From Myxococcales bacterium (GTDB lineage Bacteria > Myxococcota_A > Polyangia > Polyangiales > Polyangiaceae): 64,000 nt of DNA. The stretch lies in the NCBI GenBank assembly GCA_021847645.1, contig JAJZQG010000007.1, forward strand, positions 1 to 64,000. Reading direction: 5' to 3'. Below, piece after piece: positions 53,727-64,000 of this stretch. Positions within the stretch are counted from its first letter, which is position 1. Every line of letters starts with the position of its first letter. The notes beneath the pieces were generated by a model, which made no database searches, had not been told where the DNA came from, and was given only the letters and a program-made list of their open reading frames with translations. Position numbers and translations under genes: made by a program.

Positions 53727-54389
53727 GTGAGCCCGACCCAAGCCCCCCTGGCAGCAGCCCGCGCCCTGGCGCGCGCGGAGGCCTCGGATCCGGACCTCGT
53801 CGCGCTGCCGGCGCCGCCGCGACGCGAACGCACCTTGGCGGCCGCGCTCATGATCGTCACGGCCGTCGCCTCTGCCACCATGTGCTGGGCGCTGCGCTCC
53901 GAAGTGGCGTACGCGCTGGCGCGCTCCTCGCCCACCGATGTCGGTGACCTCGCCTCGCTCGACGTAGGCACCGTGGCGCCGGGAACCTACGTCGAGGCCA
54001 CGGGGATGCTGGGCACCACGGGGGCGATCCGCTACTCGCGCCCGCTGGAAGGCGACTCGTTCCGTCTGCAGCCGGTGGCGGGCAACCCGCGCGTGTGGGT
54101 GGAGATTCGCGTTCCCGAGGGCATGGAGGGGCCGCGCTTCGTTCCCCCCGCCACCTTCGCGGGAAGGCTGGCGCCGATGAGCGACGCCGGGCTGCGCCAT
54201 GCCGGACTGGTGCGCTCGGTGCTGCGCGAGACCAACACGCGCGTGCCGGACGGCGCGTGGGTGCTCGTCGACGGGGCGTCGCCCCGAGCATCTCGGTGGG
54301 CCCTTGCGTTGTTCGGGTTGTTCGCGTTCTTCGCGCTGTGGAACGTGGTGAACGTCGTGCGGATTCTGCGTCCGATCCGCGAGCGCTGA
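53727..54389 (+). CDS. Membrane protein of unknown function
   Basis: This is a 220-residue protein starting at a GTG with GGAGG five bases upstream. An N-terminal membrane helix (LAAALMIVTAVASATMCWAL) is followed by a ~120-residue extracytoplasmic domain (VAPGTYVEATGMLGTTGAIRYSRP, FRLQPVAGNPRVWVEIRVP) and a C-terminal helix (WALALFGLFAFFALWNVVNVV). The layout resembles myxobacterial and DUF-type proteins that sit in the inner membrane with a periplasmic OB-like domain. Not recognised. Confidence 0.7.
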   Translation: MSPTQAPLAAARALARAEASDPDLVALPAPPRRERTLAAALMIVTAVASATMCWALRSEVAYALARSSPTDVGDLASLDVGTVAPGTYVEATGMLGTTGAIRYSRPLEGDSFRLQPVAGNPRVWVEIRVPEGMEGPRFVPPATFAGRLAPMSDAGLRHAGLVRSVLRETNTRVPDGAWVLVDGASPRASRWALALFGLFAFFALWNVVNVVRILRPIRER

Positions 54390-54447
54390 AAGCTGTCGGC
54401 GTGCCGCTTCGCAAGGCACGCTGGCGCCGGTGCGACCGAGAGCGCGA

Positions 54448-55722
54448 CTACAGCGCGATGCCCGGGGCGGGATATGACCGGCAGAACTCGGCCACCTCGG
54501 TAGCGGTCCGATCGAGCAGGGCCTCGTCGTCGTGCTTCTGCACGACGCGATCGATCCACTCGGCGATGCGGCGCATCTCGAGGGCGCCCATGCCGCGGGA
54601 GGTGACGGCGGGCGTGCCGATGCGAAGGCCGGAGGGATCGAAGGGCTTGCGAGGGTCGAACGGGACGGTGTTGTAGTTGCAGACGATGCCTGCGCGGTCG
54701 AGGGCCTTGGCGGCGACCTTGCCGGGCACGTTCTTGCGGGTGAGGTCGATGAGGATGAGATGGTTGTCGGTGCCGCCGGTCACCAGGTCGAAGCCCCGAT
54801 CGAGCAACGCCTCGGCGAGCGTCTTGGCGTTGGCCACGATGTTACGCGCGTAAGCCTTGAACATGGGCTGCGCGGCTTCGTGTGCGGCCACGGCGATACC
54901 GGCCGTGGTGTGGTTGTGAGGGCCGCCCTGCAGGCCGGGGAACACGCACTTGTCGATGAGCTTGGCGTGCTCGGCCTTGCACATGATCATGCCGCCGCGA
55001 GGTCCACGAAACGTCTTGTGGGTGGTGGAGGTCACCACGTCGGCGATGCCGATGGGCGAGGGGTGGACGCCGGCGGCGACCAGGCCGCTGATGTGGGCGA
55101 TGTCGGCTGCGAGGATGGCGCCGACCTCGTCGGCGATGGATCGAAACGCGGCGAAGTCGATGATGCGCGGGTAGGCCGTAGCGCCGCACCAGATGAGCTT
55201 GGGACGATGCTGACGCGCGAGGTCGCGGGCGTGGTCGTAGTCGATGCGGTGGTTGTCGCGGCGCACGCCGTAGGCGACGCTGTTGAAGAACATGCCGGTG
55301 ATCGAGACGTTCCAGCCGTGCGTGAGGTGGCCGCCGGCGGGCAGCGCCAGTCCCATGATGGTCTCGCCGGGCTTGGCGAACGCCATGTACACGGCGAGGT
55401 TGGCGGGCGAGCCGGAGTAGGGCTGCACGTTGGCGTGATCGGCGCCGAACAGGGCAGCGACACGGTTGCGCGCGAGCTCCTCGACGGCGTCGACCTGGCG
55501 CTGACCTTCGTAGTAGCGCTTGCGCGGGTAGCCCTCGGAGTACTTGTTCAGGAGCACGGAGCCGGTGGCTTCGAGCACGGCACGGGAGGCGTAGTTCTCG
55601 CTGGGGATCAGCCTGATGGTCTCGAACTCGCAGCGTTCCTCGGCCTTGATGAGCTGGGCGATTTCGGGATCGGTGTCGGCGAGCAGGGGTTCGCGGGACG
55701 CTGGCATGCTGGGCATCGTCAT
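54448..55722 (-). CDS. glyA: Serine hydroxymethyltransferase
   Basis: This PLP enzyme interconverts serine and glycine with tetrahydrofolate. Its 424 residues have the N-terminal IRLIPSENYAS, YAEGYPRKRYYEGQ-like segment, ALFGADHANVQPYSGSPANLAVY and the PLP-lysine region VTSTTHKTFRGPRGG. It is full length for SHMT. The start is the ATG with AGGGTG six bases upstream; an in-frame GTG nine bases further out is possible. It is divergent from the ferredoxin gene, with ~180 bp between starts. Confidence 0.97.
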   Translation of the reverse strand: MTMPSMPASREPLLADTDPEIAQLIKAEERCEFETIRLIPSENYASRAVLEATGSVLLNKYSEGYPRKRYYEGQRQVDAVEELARNRVAALFGADHANVQPYSGSPANLAVYMAFAKPGETIMGLALPAGGHLTHGWNVSITGMFFNSVAYGVRRDNHRIDYDHARDLARQHRPKLIWCGATAYPRIIDFAAFRSIADEVGAILAADIAHISGLVAAGVHPSPIGIADVVTSTTHKTFRGPRGGMIMCKAEHAKLIDKCVFPGLQGGPHNHTTAGIAVAAHEAAQPMFKAYARNIVANAKTLAEALLDRGFDLVTGGTDNHLILIDLTRKNVPGKVAAKALDRAGIVCNYNTVPFDPRKPFDPSGLRIGTPAVTSRGMGALEMRRIAEWIDRVVQKHDDEALLDRTATEVAEFCRSYPAPGIAL

Positions 55723-55900
55723 GGCGAGCACCCTAGCGCATTTTTGGGGCTTGCGGGTGCCGCGGACGACCGGCGCGCGGGGGCCGCGATGTCACGGATT
55801 TGCCCGGGGCCGAGTCGGGCCGGGGTCGGCGGGAAGTGCCGACCAAGTCGAGGCGTTCTTGACGCAACGCACGGGCGAGCGGTACGTGTGTCGTGCCGCC

Positions 55901-56533
55901 ATGCCGAAGGTCCAATTCGTAGTCGAGCACCATGCTGTCGAAGTTTCGTCCGGGCGTTCTCTTCGGGAGATTGCGCTCGAAGCGGGCATCCACCCGAACC
56001 GGGAGTGGTTCCGCGGGGTCAACTGCGGTGGACGGGGCCTGTGTGGCACGTGCAAGGTATGGGTCAAGCCCAAGGCGGCCGGGGCGGTCAGCGAGCCGAA
56101 CCTGCGCGAGAAGGTTCACGGCATGGGAGATGGGCGTCGGCTCGCTTGCCAGACGCGCGTGCTGGGCGACATCGAGGTGACGACGTTTCCCGGTGGAGAC
56201 GATCGGACGACGGCGGGGCGCGTGATCGATCCGGCGCCGGTGCGTCCGGAAGCCGAGGCGGAAGCGGCCAAGCCGGCGGCGTCGGCCAAGGAAGCCACGG
56301 CCGACAAGAAGCCGGCCAAGCCGAGCGATGGAGCGGCGACCAAGCCCGAGGCGAATGCCGAAAAGAAGGCGGACGCGCCCGCGGCTGATGCCAAGGCCGA
56401 ATCCGAGGCGTCGACGACCGCTGTCAAGGTGGACAAGAAGCGCGACGAGCCCGCGAAGAACGACGGCAACGGGGCGTCGGAGGGCGAGGCGACGAAGGCA
56501 GCGACGGAAGGCAAGGCCGAGGTTGCGCCCTGA
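55901..56533 (+). CDS. 2Fe-2S ferredoxin with long Ala/Lys/Glu tail
   Basis: This is a 210-residue protein whose first ~100 residues form a plant-type 2Fe-2S ferredoxin. It has the C-x5-C-x2-C loop NCGGRGLCGTC and the fourth ligand in LACQTRV, after VSSGRSLREIALEAGI. Residues ~110-210 are an unstructured tail of Ala, Lys, Glu and Pro (KKPAKPSDGAATKPEANAEKK), unusual for a ferredoxin. It could interact with nucleic acid or a membrane partner. The redox partner is unknown. The ATG is well placed and the frame upstream is not ferredoxin-like. Confidence 0.88.
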   Translation: MPKVQFVVEHHAVEVSSGRSLREIALEAGIHPNREWFRGVNCGGRGLCGTCKVWVKPKAAGAVSEPNLREKVHGMGDGRRLACQTRVLGDIEVTTFPGGDDRTTAGRVIDPAPVRPEAEAEAAKPAASAKEATADKKPAKPSDGAATKPEANAEKKADAPAADAKAESEASTTAVKVDKKRDEPAKNDGNGASEGEATKAATEGKAEVAP

Positions 56534-56615
56534 TGCTCGGGGGCGGCCGTTGCGACGCCGGTGACGAGATGAAGACAAGTCCACGCCGATACGTCGCGTG
56601 GCACGATGGCGTGCG

Positions 56616-58052
<1,437 letters not shown>

Positions 58053-58063
58053 CAGCCAACGGA

Positions 58064-60490
58064 ATGGTTCCGTCAGTTGCGCTCGGTGTCCTGGCCGGCA
58101 CCGTCCTGCTCGTGTTGGCAACGGTGGTGCACCGTGCGGGCAGGTCGAGGCCGGACAATCGGTTGTTCGCCGCGGTGGCGGTGCTGGCCGGGGTGCACGT
58201 GATGACGGCGACGCTGCGGCATCTCGGGCGCGGCATAGCGACGATGCCGGCGCTGTCCCGGTTCGCGCTCCTGGAGCAGACGGTCGTGGCTGGCCTGGTG
58301 GTGCTCTTCGCGGGGGCGTTCGCGACGGCGCGACGTCCTTCCGCCTGGCACTGGCTACTGGCCGCGGGGGCGTGCGTGGTGGGGGGCTGGGCTGCCGCCT
58401 CGTCGGGATTCATCGACGACTTGCCGCGCGCCTCGGCGTTGATCGTCGCGGTGCCGTACACGGCGGCGGCGGTCGAGTTGCTGCGTGCGGCGTACGGGGC
58501 GCGAGGGGCCAGGCGTAACGGGCTGCTGGGCGCGGCGTCGGTGATGCTCTTGCGCGTGGCGGCCGGGTTCGTGCTGGCCGCACCATGGTTGGGGACGCCC
58601 GTCCTTCTGGAGACCGCGGAGCGCGTGGCGCCGGTGCATGCGTATCTGGACGTTGCGCTGCTGCTGGTGGTGGGGCTGGTGATTTTGCGCTACCGCCTGC
58701 TCGACGTGCGGCGTGTGTTTCGCGAAGCGGCGGTCCCGCTGGCGATCGCGGTGGTTGTGGCGGTGTACGTGGCAGCGGCGGTGGCGGCGGTAACGGCGCT
58801 CGATCGCAGGGCGGGAGCGCGGGCGGCGATGCTGGCCGTGCTGTTGCCGCTGACGTTGGCGTTGTGGGCGGCGTGGACGTGGCACGACGCTTTGGAGAGA
58901 GCATCGGCGGCCCTGGATCCGAAGCGACGGGTTCGTCGCGAGGTTCTGGAACGGGTGGTGGCGGTCACCGGACGCCTGCTGGATGCGGAAGCGGTGCTGG
59001 CAATGGTGCGAGCGTCGATGATGACGCTGTTCGACGGAGCGCAGGTGCAGTTTCGACGGGCGGAGGGCAACGGGTTGATGCCGGGCATCTCGAGCACGAT
59101 TCCGCAGGCGTTGGAAGGCATGCTGATGGAGGTGTCGGAGCCGGTGGTACAGGGCAGTGCGCTAGGGCGCCGAGGGGCGACGGACGAAATCTGGTCGGGG
59201 ATGGACGCGGCTCTGCTGGTGCCGGTGCGGCGCAACCAGACCTTGTATGGCGTGTTCGAGTTGCGGATTGCGGGGCGTACGCACAGCGACGAGCTTGCCA
59301 CGGCGGCCGCGCTGGCCGACCACCTCGCGATGAAGTTGGAAAACATGCAACTCTACTCGTTCCTGGGCAGAGCCGGGCGCGAGCTGGCCGACGTCAAGAG
59401 CTACCTGGAGGATCTAATCGAGAGCCTGCCTGTGGGTGTGGTGGCGTTGGTGGGACCGGAGTTGCGCGTGCGCTCCTGGAATCCGGCCGAAGCGCGCAGG
59501 ACAGGGATTCCGCCGGAGCAGGCTCTGGGCAAGCGCTACTTGGAAGAGGTGGCGTCGTCGCACATCGCCCCGGCGATTGCGGAGGCGATTCGCAGCGGTC
59601 CTCGCGAGCCGATGTCGTTTCCGAACGTGGACTGGAGCGGCGAGGAACGGGGGGCGTCGGTCGACGTGACCGTGGCGCCGCTGCGCGCGCGGGGGCTCGG
59701 TGGCGAGAGGGGCTGCGTGTTGATGTTCGTGGACGCGACGGCGCGAAACGCGCTTCAGCGCGATCTGGAGGAATACCGGCGGCTGGCGGCGTTGGGCCAG
59801 TTTGCCGCGGCCATCGCCCACGACGTGCGGACGCCGCTGTCGTCGATGCGCATGAGTGTGCAGATTCTGCGATCGAAGGCCCGCCTTTCGCCGGACGATG
59901 CGGAGTACTTCGACCTCATCCTGGAATCGATGGCGAGACTGAGCCGCCAGGTCGACGAGCTGGTGGAGTTCACCAAGCCGGCGCTGCTGCGCATCGAGAC
60001 GGTCGGCGTTCGGGAGGTGGTGCTGGACGCTTGCAGGGATCTGGCCGACAAGGCGAGCGACAAGGGTGTCGAGGTACGGGCGGCGGTGGCGTCGGAGCTC
60101 ACGGCGCCGGTGGACGAGGCGAAGCTGCGGCAGGCGTTGGCGAACCTGCTGTGCAACGCGATAGAGGCGAGCGCGCCGGGGAGCGTGGTCGAGATCGAAG
60201 GGGAGTTGGCGGCGGGCGATCAGGTGTTGTTGACGGTGCGCGATCGGGGCGTGGGAATCGCGGAAGGCGATCTGCAACGCATCTGGGAGCCATTCTACAC
60301 GAATCGTCCCGACGGAACGGGATTGGGGCTGCCGATCGTTCGCAAGAACATTGCTGCGCACGGGGGAACGATCGAAGTCTGGAGTCGGCCGGGGGAAGGG
60401 ACGCGCTTGGAGATTCGGCTACCGGCGCAGCGGGCGACAGAGGTTGTCGTACCGATCGAGGAGTGTCGGCGGCCGGCTGTGGGGGAGTAG
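58064..60490 (+). CDS. NtrB-like membrane sensor histidine kinase with GAF and PAS
   Basis: This is an 808-residue kinase. The N-terminal ~280 residues form about 8-9 membrane helices. A GAF-like domain (~300-420) follows, then a PAS domain (~455-560; LIESLPVGVVALV...SWNPAEARRTG), a HisKA domain with AAIAHDVRTPL (His586) and a HATPase domain with NLLCNAIEA, DRGVGIAEGD and GTGLGLPIVRKNI. It starts 11 bp after the NtrC-type regulator, so they form a two-component pair. The signal is unknown; the polytopic N-terminus suggests an envelope or lipid-linked cue. Confidence 0.93.
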   Translation: MVPSVALGVLAGTVLLVLATVVHRAGRSRPDNRLFAAVAVLAGVHVMTATLRHLGRGIATMPALSRFALLEQTVVAGLVVLFAGAFATARRPSAWHWLLAAGACVVGGWAAASSGFIDDLPRASALIVAVPYTAAAVELLRAAYGARGARRNGLLGAASVMLLRVAAGFVLAAPWLGTPVLLETAERVAPVHAYLDVALLLVVGLVILRYRLLDVRRVFREAAVPLAIAVVVAVYVAAAVAAVTALDRRAGARAAMLAVLLPLTLALWAAWTWHDALERASAALDPKRRVRREVLERVVAVTGRLLDAEAVLAMVRASMMTLFDGAQVQFRRAEGNGLMPGISSTIPQALEGMLMEVSEPVVQGSALGRRGATDEIWSGMDAALLVPVRRNQTLYGVFELRIAGRTHSDELATAAALADHLAMKLENMQLYSFLGRAGRELADVKSYLEDLIESLPVGVVALVGPELRVRSWNPAEARRTGIPPEQALGKRYLEEVASSHIAPAIAEAIRSGPREPMSFPNVDWSGEERGASVDVTVAPLRARGLGGERGCVLMFVDATARNALQRDLEEYRRLAALGQFAAAIAHDVRTPLSSMRMSVQILRSKARLSPDDAEYFDLILESMARLSRQVDELVEFTKPALLRIETVGVREVVLDACRDLADKASDKGVEVRAAVASELTAPVDEAKLRQALANLLCNAIEASAPGSVVEIEGELAAGDQVLLTVRDRGVGIAEGDLQRIWEPFYTNRPDGTGLGLPIVRKNIAAHGGTIEVWSRPGEGTRLEIRLPAQRATEVVVPIEECRRPAVGE

Positions 60491-60859
60491 AGACGGCGGG
60501 CAGGGGCGTTCCCTTGCAGCGTGGAAGCTGAGTAGCAGTGGGCCCTGACAATCGTGACTCACTGTGACGCTTTCTCCGTCCGGCGCTGCCGGGCGCGAAA
60601 AGGTCTCGTTTCGTCGACCAGTGGGGGGCCAGACCGTACTGTCCCGTGATACGCGGGTTTTGCGCGACATGGATTCGGCAGGCGCTTGCCGATGCCCGGA
60701 CAGATTCCCATTGGTGTGCGCGGCCTCCCGTGGTACCCGTGCACAGCATCATGGGCGTTTCCGTGCGCCATCATCGAGCGGGCGCGGGACGAGCCAAAGG
60801 GGACGACCCGACGCGAGCAAGGGTGGCAACGAGCCGGAGAAAGACCGGGGCAGCAATTC
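60491..60859. other. 369-bp upstream region of the DUF4388-kinase operon
   Basis: Several in-frame readings cross this stretch, but none has a ribosome-binding site, and composition looks non-coding. It should contain the promoter of the downstream operon, but I could not pick clear -35/-10 or -24/-12 elements. Confidence 0.35.
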
Positions 60860-61966
60860 GTGGGTGACGCGCATCGATCGTCAGAACGCATTTCGGCGCC
60901 GGGAGAGCCTCGCGACGGTGAGGGCTGGGATCTGTCCGGGGATCTGACGCGGATGCCGCTGATCGCGGTGCTTCAGTTCCTCGAGTTGAGCCGTCAGACC
61001 GGGGTGCTGCTGCTGACGGGCACGGACGGGCGCGTGAGCCAATGCCTTCTGCGGGAGGGGGCTGTGGCCGAGGCCAGCCATCGTCACCTGCGGGGCAGAG
61101 AGGCGTTGCTGGCGCTCCTGGGCTGGAAGGCGGGGCGCTTTGCGTTCGGGGCTCGGGCCGTGCCGGAAACGCTCACGGAGCGTCTGGGGATATCGCCGCT
61201 CATCATGGAGATGGTGCGGCTGGAGGACGAGCTGGAGCGGGCGATGGCGGTCTTTCCGGGGGAAGAGGCGCCGCTGGCGCTGCGCAACCCGCACGAGGTC
61301 CCGATGGATCCGATGGACTGCGGAGCGGACGCGGTGATGGCGGCGATCGCGGCGCGTCCCGGGGTGAGCCTTCTGGATCTGGAGCGCGCGCTTGGCCTGG
61401 CACCCGTGCAAGTTCGTCTATCGGTGGCGTGGCTGTCGTCCACGGGGCGGCTGCGTTCGCGCCAGTCGATGGGACAGCTAGCGGCGATGCCGCACGCCCC
61501 TGAGCGCGACGACTGGTACCAGCGTTTGTTGTTGCAGCATCCGGGGGGTTTACGGGTGGTGTTCGCGACGGCCCCGGAGCAGGCGACGCACGACATCATC
61601 GCCTGGATTACGCAGCTGGCGAAGCAGCTGGACAGCGGGCCTGCGTGGCTGTCGTTGGCGGCGGACGGGGCGGCGATGGCGCGGGTGCGTCCCCGTCTCG
61701 GCGGGTTGCTGTCGATGGCATGTCTTCCCATGACGCGAGCGCATGTCGACGCGTTCACTACGTTCGCGGCCACGGCCAACCTGGTCTTGCTGTGCGATCC
61801 GGCGACACCGGAGCAGCAAGCGGCATGGCGGTCGATGGTGCCCGAGGGCATCGTGGTGAGACGGGTGCATTGCGCCGCGCCGGGCAGCCCGTTGGCGGAC
61901 GCGTTGCGGGCCTTCGCGTCGGGCGTGCAGGCCGGGGTCGTGGCTGGTGGCGGGGGCGCGGCATGA
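60860..61966 (+). CDS. DUF4388 (PATAN-type) signalling protein
   Basis: This is a ~368-residue cytosolic protein. Residues ~25-115 match the DUF4388/PATAN pattern (LSGDLTRMPLIAVLQFLELS, TGVLLLTG, LREGAVAEASHR, GREALLALLGWKAGRFAF), a module linked to two-component and gliding-type signalling in myxobacteria. The C-terminal ~150 residues form an alpha/beta domain (ATAPEQATHDIIAWITQL, WLSLAADGAAMA, NLVLLCDPATPEQQAAW) that resembles a small GTPase or kinase-accessory fold but is unassigned. The GTG used is the last possible start before the domain and lacks a ribosome-binding site. It overlaps the kinase gene by ATGA. Confidence 0.8.
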   Translation: MGDAHRSSERISAPGEPRDGEGWDLSGDLTRMPLIAVLQFLELSRQTGVLLLTGTDGRVSQCLLREGAVAEASHRHLRGREALLALLGWKAGRFAFGARAVPETLTERLGISPLIMEMVRLEDELERAMAVFPGEEAPLALRNPHEVPMDPMDCGADAVMAAIAARPGVSLLDLERALGLAPVQVRLSVAWLSSTGRLRSRQSMGQLAAMPHAPERDDWYQRLLLQHPGGLRVVFATAPEQATHDIIAWITQLAKQLDSGPAWLSLAADGAAMARVRPRLGGLLSMACLPMTRAHVDAFTTFAATANLVLLCDPATPEQQAAWRSMVPEGIVVRRVHCAAPGSPLADALRAFASGVQAGVVAGGGGAA

Positions 61967-63867
61967 GGGTGGAGCTCGCGCAGGGGGCGACGATAGGGCG
62001 CTACGTGCTGCTGGCGAAGCTGGCGCAGGGCGGGATGGCGAACGTGTGGCTGGCGCGTGCCACAGGCTCCGAGGGATTCCACAAGACGGTGGTCGTCAAG
62101 ACCATGCTGCCCCATCTGGCGGACGATCCGGAGTTCGTGAGGATGTTCGCCCGCGAGGCGGTGATCGCGGCGCAGCTCGACCACCCGAACATCGTGCACA
62201 TCTTCGATCTGGGCGAGGCGCAGGGCTACCACTTCATCACGATGGAGTACGTCTCGGGGCGCACGCTGCGGCACATCCAGCGCGAGCTGGCTCGGACGAG
62301 GCGATTGCCCCCGCCGTGGCTGGTTCTGCAGGTGGCCTCGGCGGTCTGCGATGCGCTGTACCACGCCCACGGCAAGGTGGACGAAACGGGAAAGCCTCTA
62401 GGATTGGTGCATCGGGACATCAGCCCCGAGAACATCATGGTGGCATTCACGGGCGAGACGAAGGTGCTCGACTTCGGAATTGCGAAGGCCACGACGGTAG
62501 CATCGAAGACACGTATCGGGGTGTTGAAGGGAAAGCACGCCTACATGGCTCCCGAGCAAATCGAGGGGGCGATGAACGGGAGCGCGCCCACCGGCGCGAT
62601 TGACATCTACGCGCTGGGCGTCGTGATGTACGAGCTGATTACCGGACGACGTCCCTTCCGTGCCGACAACGATTTGGCCTTGATGCGACAGATCCTCGAC
62701 GATCCTCCTCGTCCGCCCGAGTCTTTCTGCAGCTGGGTATCGCCCTCGTTGTCCGCGTTGATTCTCAAGGCGATGGCGCGCAATCCGGCTCAGCGTTTCC
62801 AGTCGGCATCGGAGCTTCGCGGGGCCATCGACGAGTACTTCGCGTCGATTCGCTCGCATCCCACGAATCGTCATGTGGCGGAGTACGTTCGAAGCCTCTT
62901 TGGCGATGACAGCCTGGAAGCGTCCGCCGGGGCGATGGCGACGCCCGCAAGCGTTTCCGGCCTCTACGATACCGGACGCGCCGACCCGTGGGAGGCGGAG
63001 CCCACGACCTCTCCGGGCCGGGACTCGTCGCTGACCATCGACTTGTCGATGGTGCTGATGTCCGCGGAGGAGTCGGCAGAGGTCGCACCGGAGTCCAGCG
63101 TGGGTTCGACGTCCTCCGACCGGCACCGGTCGACATACCCGCCGTCGTCCCTGGCATTGCCGCCAGCAGGGTGGGATCCCTCGACACCGCAGCAGCGTGC
63201 GGTCCCGGAGGCTTCGGGCGACGCTCGGTCGACGGGCGAGTTGGCGGGCGACGTGGACGATTTGGACGATTGGCTTGGGCCGCCCGCGCAGCCCGACGCC
63301 GTCCCGTTGCACGACGCGATTCCACGACCGCCGGCCGCACCGACGGACATCGAGATTCCGGCTCCTGCGACCGGTGGGACGGGCGGGGCGGGGGAATGCG
63401 AGCGAGGCGGGCGGGAGCCGGGCGGGTCCGCCGAGGCGCGGGGTGGAAGGCGCGGGGCGGCCGCGGGGCACTTCTGGGATCTGGCGACGAGCAGGGCGAG
63501 GGAGCAGCGCAGTTCGGAGCAGGAGGAGCCGCGGTCCGAGGCAGCTGTGGAGGAGGCCGCGACGCGGGAGGGCAGCGGCGCGCGGGAGGGGCGGGGTTGG
63601 GACGCGGTAGTGGATCGGCTGCGGAGGCAGGACGGGGCGGATCGGGGGGCACGGCTGACGGCGGCGCAGCGTCGCCGCGAGCAGTCGGCGGAGGTGCGGG
63701 CGACGACGCTGTTCGAGCAGGGGCTCGAGAAGATGCGGGCCAAGGATCTGCAAGGCGCGCTGGAGTGCTGGACAAAGGCAACCGAGCTCGATCCGGAGAA
63801 CCGGCTGGTTCAGGGCAACCTGCGGGTGCTCAAGAAGCAGCTGGCGGAGCGGGACAAGGCAGGATGA
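61963..63867 (+). CDS. Ser/Thr protein kinase with C-terminal TPR-like segment
   Basis: This is a 634-residue Hanks-type kinase without a transmembrane helix. The kinase domain (~14-290) has LAQGGMANVWLARA, VVVKTM, HRDISPENIM with catalytic Asp152, DFGIAK and GKHAYMAPEQ. A long acidic/Pro/Ser-rich linker (~310-560) leads to a TPR-like helical pair (ATTLFEQGLEKMRAKDLQGALECWTKATELDPENRL). Translation is coupled to the DUF4388 gene by ATGA, which suggests that the two act together. Targets are unknown. Confidence 0.93.
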   Translation: MRVELAQGATIGRYVLLAKLAQGGMANVWLARATGSEGFHKTVVVKTMLPHLADDPEFVRMFAREAVIAAQLDHPNIVHIFDLGEAQGYHFITMEYVSGRTLRHIQRELARTRRLPPPWLVLQVASAVCDALYHAHGKVDETGKPLGLVHRDISPENIMVAFTGETKVLDFGIAKATTVASKTRIGVLKGKHAYMAPEQIEGAMNGSAPTGAIDIYALGVVMYELITGRRPFRADNDLALMRQILDDPPRPPESFCSWVSPSLSALILKAMARNPAQRFQSASELRGAIDEYFASIRSHPTNRHVAEYVRSLFGDDSLEASAGAMATPASVSGLYDTGRADPWEAEPTTSPGRDSSLTIDLSMVLMSAEESAEVAPESSVGSTSSDRHRSTYPPSSLALPPAGWDPSTPQQRAVPEASGDARSTGELAGDVDDLDDWLGPPAQPDAVPLHDAIPRPPAAPTDIEIPAPATGGTGGAGECERGGREPGGSAEARGGRRGAAAGHFWDLATSRAREQRSSEQEEPRSEAAVEEAATREGSGAREGRGWDAVVDRLRRQDGADRGARLTAAQRRREQSAEVRATTLFEQGLEKMRAKDLQGALECWTKATELDPENRLVQGNLRVLKKQLAERDKAG

Positions 63868-63878
63868 GGAGGCAAGGA

Positions 63879-64000
63879 ATGCAAGAGGCTGAACGGATGA
63901 AAGGCGAGCTTCAGGGCCTCATGGTCCTGATGGCGTCGCTGTCCCACGGACTCGAGCAGGTGCTGGGGCGGGGGGCGTCGACGATCACGTTCCGATCCGG
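63879..64000 (+). CDS. Partial ORF running off the right edge
   Basis: This starts 11 bp after the kinase stop with an AGGAGG six bases before the ATG. The visible ~40 residues begin MQEAERMKGELQGLMVLMAS and continue LSHGLEQVLGRGASTITFRS. The start is helical and followed by a G-R-G-A-x-x-I-x-F-R segment. The family was not identified; a small-ligand or V4R-like sensor is a guess. It is the third gene of the DUF4388-kinase operon. Confidence 0.7.
   Translation, partial: MQEAERMKGELQGLMVLMASLSHGLEQVLGRGASTITFRS

Noticed and set aside
56599-56614. Possible -24/-12 (sigma54) promoter TGGCAC with a downstream TGC before the NtrC-type gene
   Set aside because: The spacing is one base off and the -12 element is poor; it overlaps the start codon region, so it cannot serve as the promoter of that gene.

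Overview
The window is about 64 kb of very GC-rich bacterial chromosome. Long spurious antisense reading frames are common, as expected at this base composition. The gene content points to Myxococcota, most likely a Polyangiales-type myxobacterium. The evidence is many large lipoproteins with Gly/Ser/Ala-rich linkers after the lipobox, a MopE-type metal-binding motif, cysteine-rich CGGGG repeat proteins, two Hanks-type Ser/Thr kinases, a DUF4388 protein, a CarD/CdnL regulator, a histone H1-like Lys/Ala protein and an NtrC/NtrB-type pair. This assignment is inferred from families, not from a marker phylogeny. No rRNA, tRNA or CRISPR array was seen.

Region 1 (1-10 kb) holds large exported lipoproteins: an Asp-box propeller-like protein, a MopE-motif protein and an esterase-like lipoprotein whose alpha/beta-hydrolase motifs are in permuted order. 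A helical cytosolic protein lies between the first two. An unusual array of eight 20-21 bp repeats sits in the convergent gap near 3.5 kb. Region 2 (10-18.4 kb) is a complete Kdp potassium system in the order kdpD-kdpE-(27-aa membrane ORF)-kdpF-kdpA-kdpB-kdpC, with ATGA overlaps at three junctions. It is followed by a small exported protein that resembles a trimmed phage/VgrG baseplate hub.

Region 3 (19-30 kb) carries proC, a pcnB-type nucleotidyltransferase, a zinc-ribbon Ser/Thr kinase, two lipoproteins, a small metal-binding HMA protein, a DUF6600 lipoprotein and, divergently, an OmpA/TSP3 protein translationally coupled to a DUF4403 lipoprotein. Region 4 (30.3-36.5 kb) is a degraded accessory patch. 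It contains 42-bp degenerate tandem repeats, a cysteine-rich giant gene broken by two frameshifts in C-tracts, a relic of a second DUF4403 3' end, the tail of an ISKra4-type transposase, and a CrtI-like FAD oxidoreductase whose N-terminus is missing at the transposon edge.

Region 5 (36.5-54.4 kb) is mixed core and accessory: a LEA/CsbD-like stress protein, a GH-A clan glycosidase, an AtoE-type transporter, rnc, a parvulin, an orphan adenine methyltransferase, trpS, cdnL, ppx/gppA, an OmpA/MotB-like lipoprotein, an H1-like protein with a near-consensus sigma70 promoter, plsC and several unknowns. Region 6 (54.4-64 kb) has glyA diverging from a long-tailed 2Fe-2S ferredoxin. After these come an NtrC/NtrB-type pair and a tightly coupled DUF4388 - Ser/Thr kinase - partial ORF operon that runs off the end. 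The recurring themes are envelope lipoproteins and phosphosignalling.
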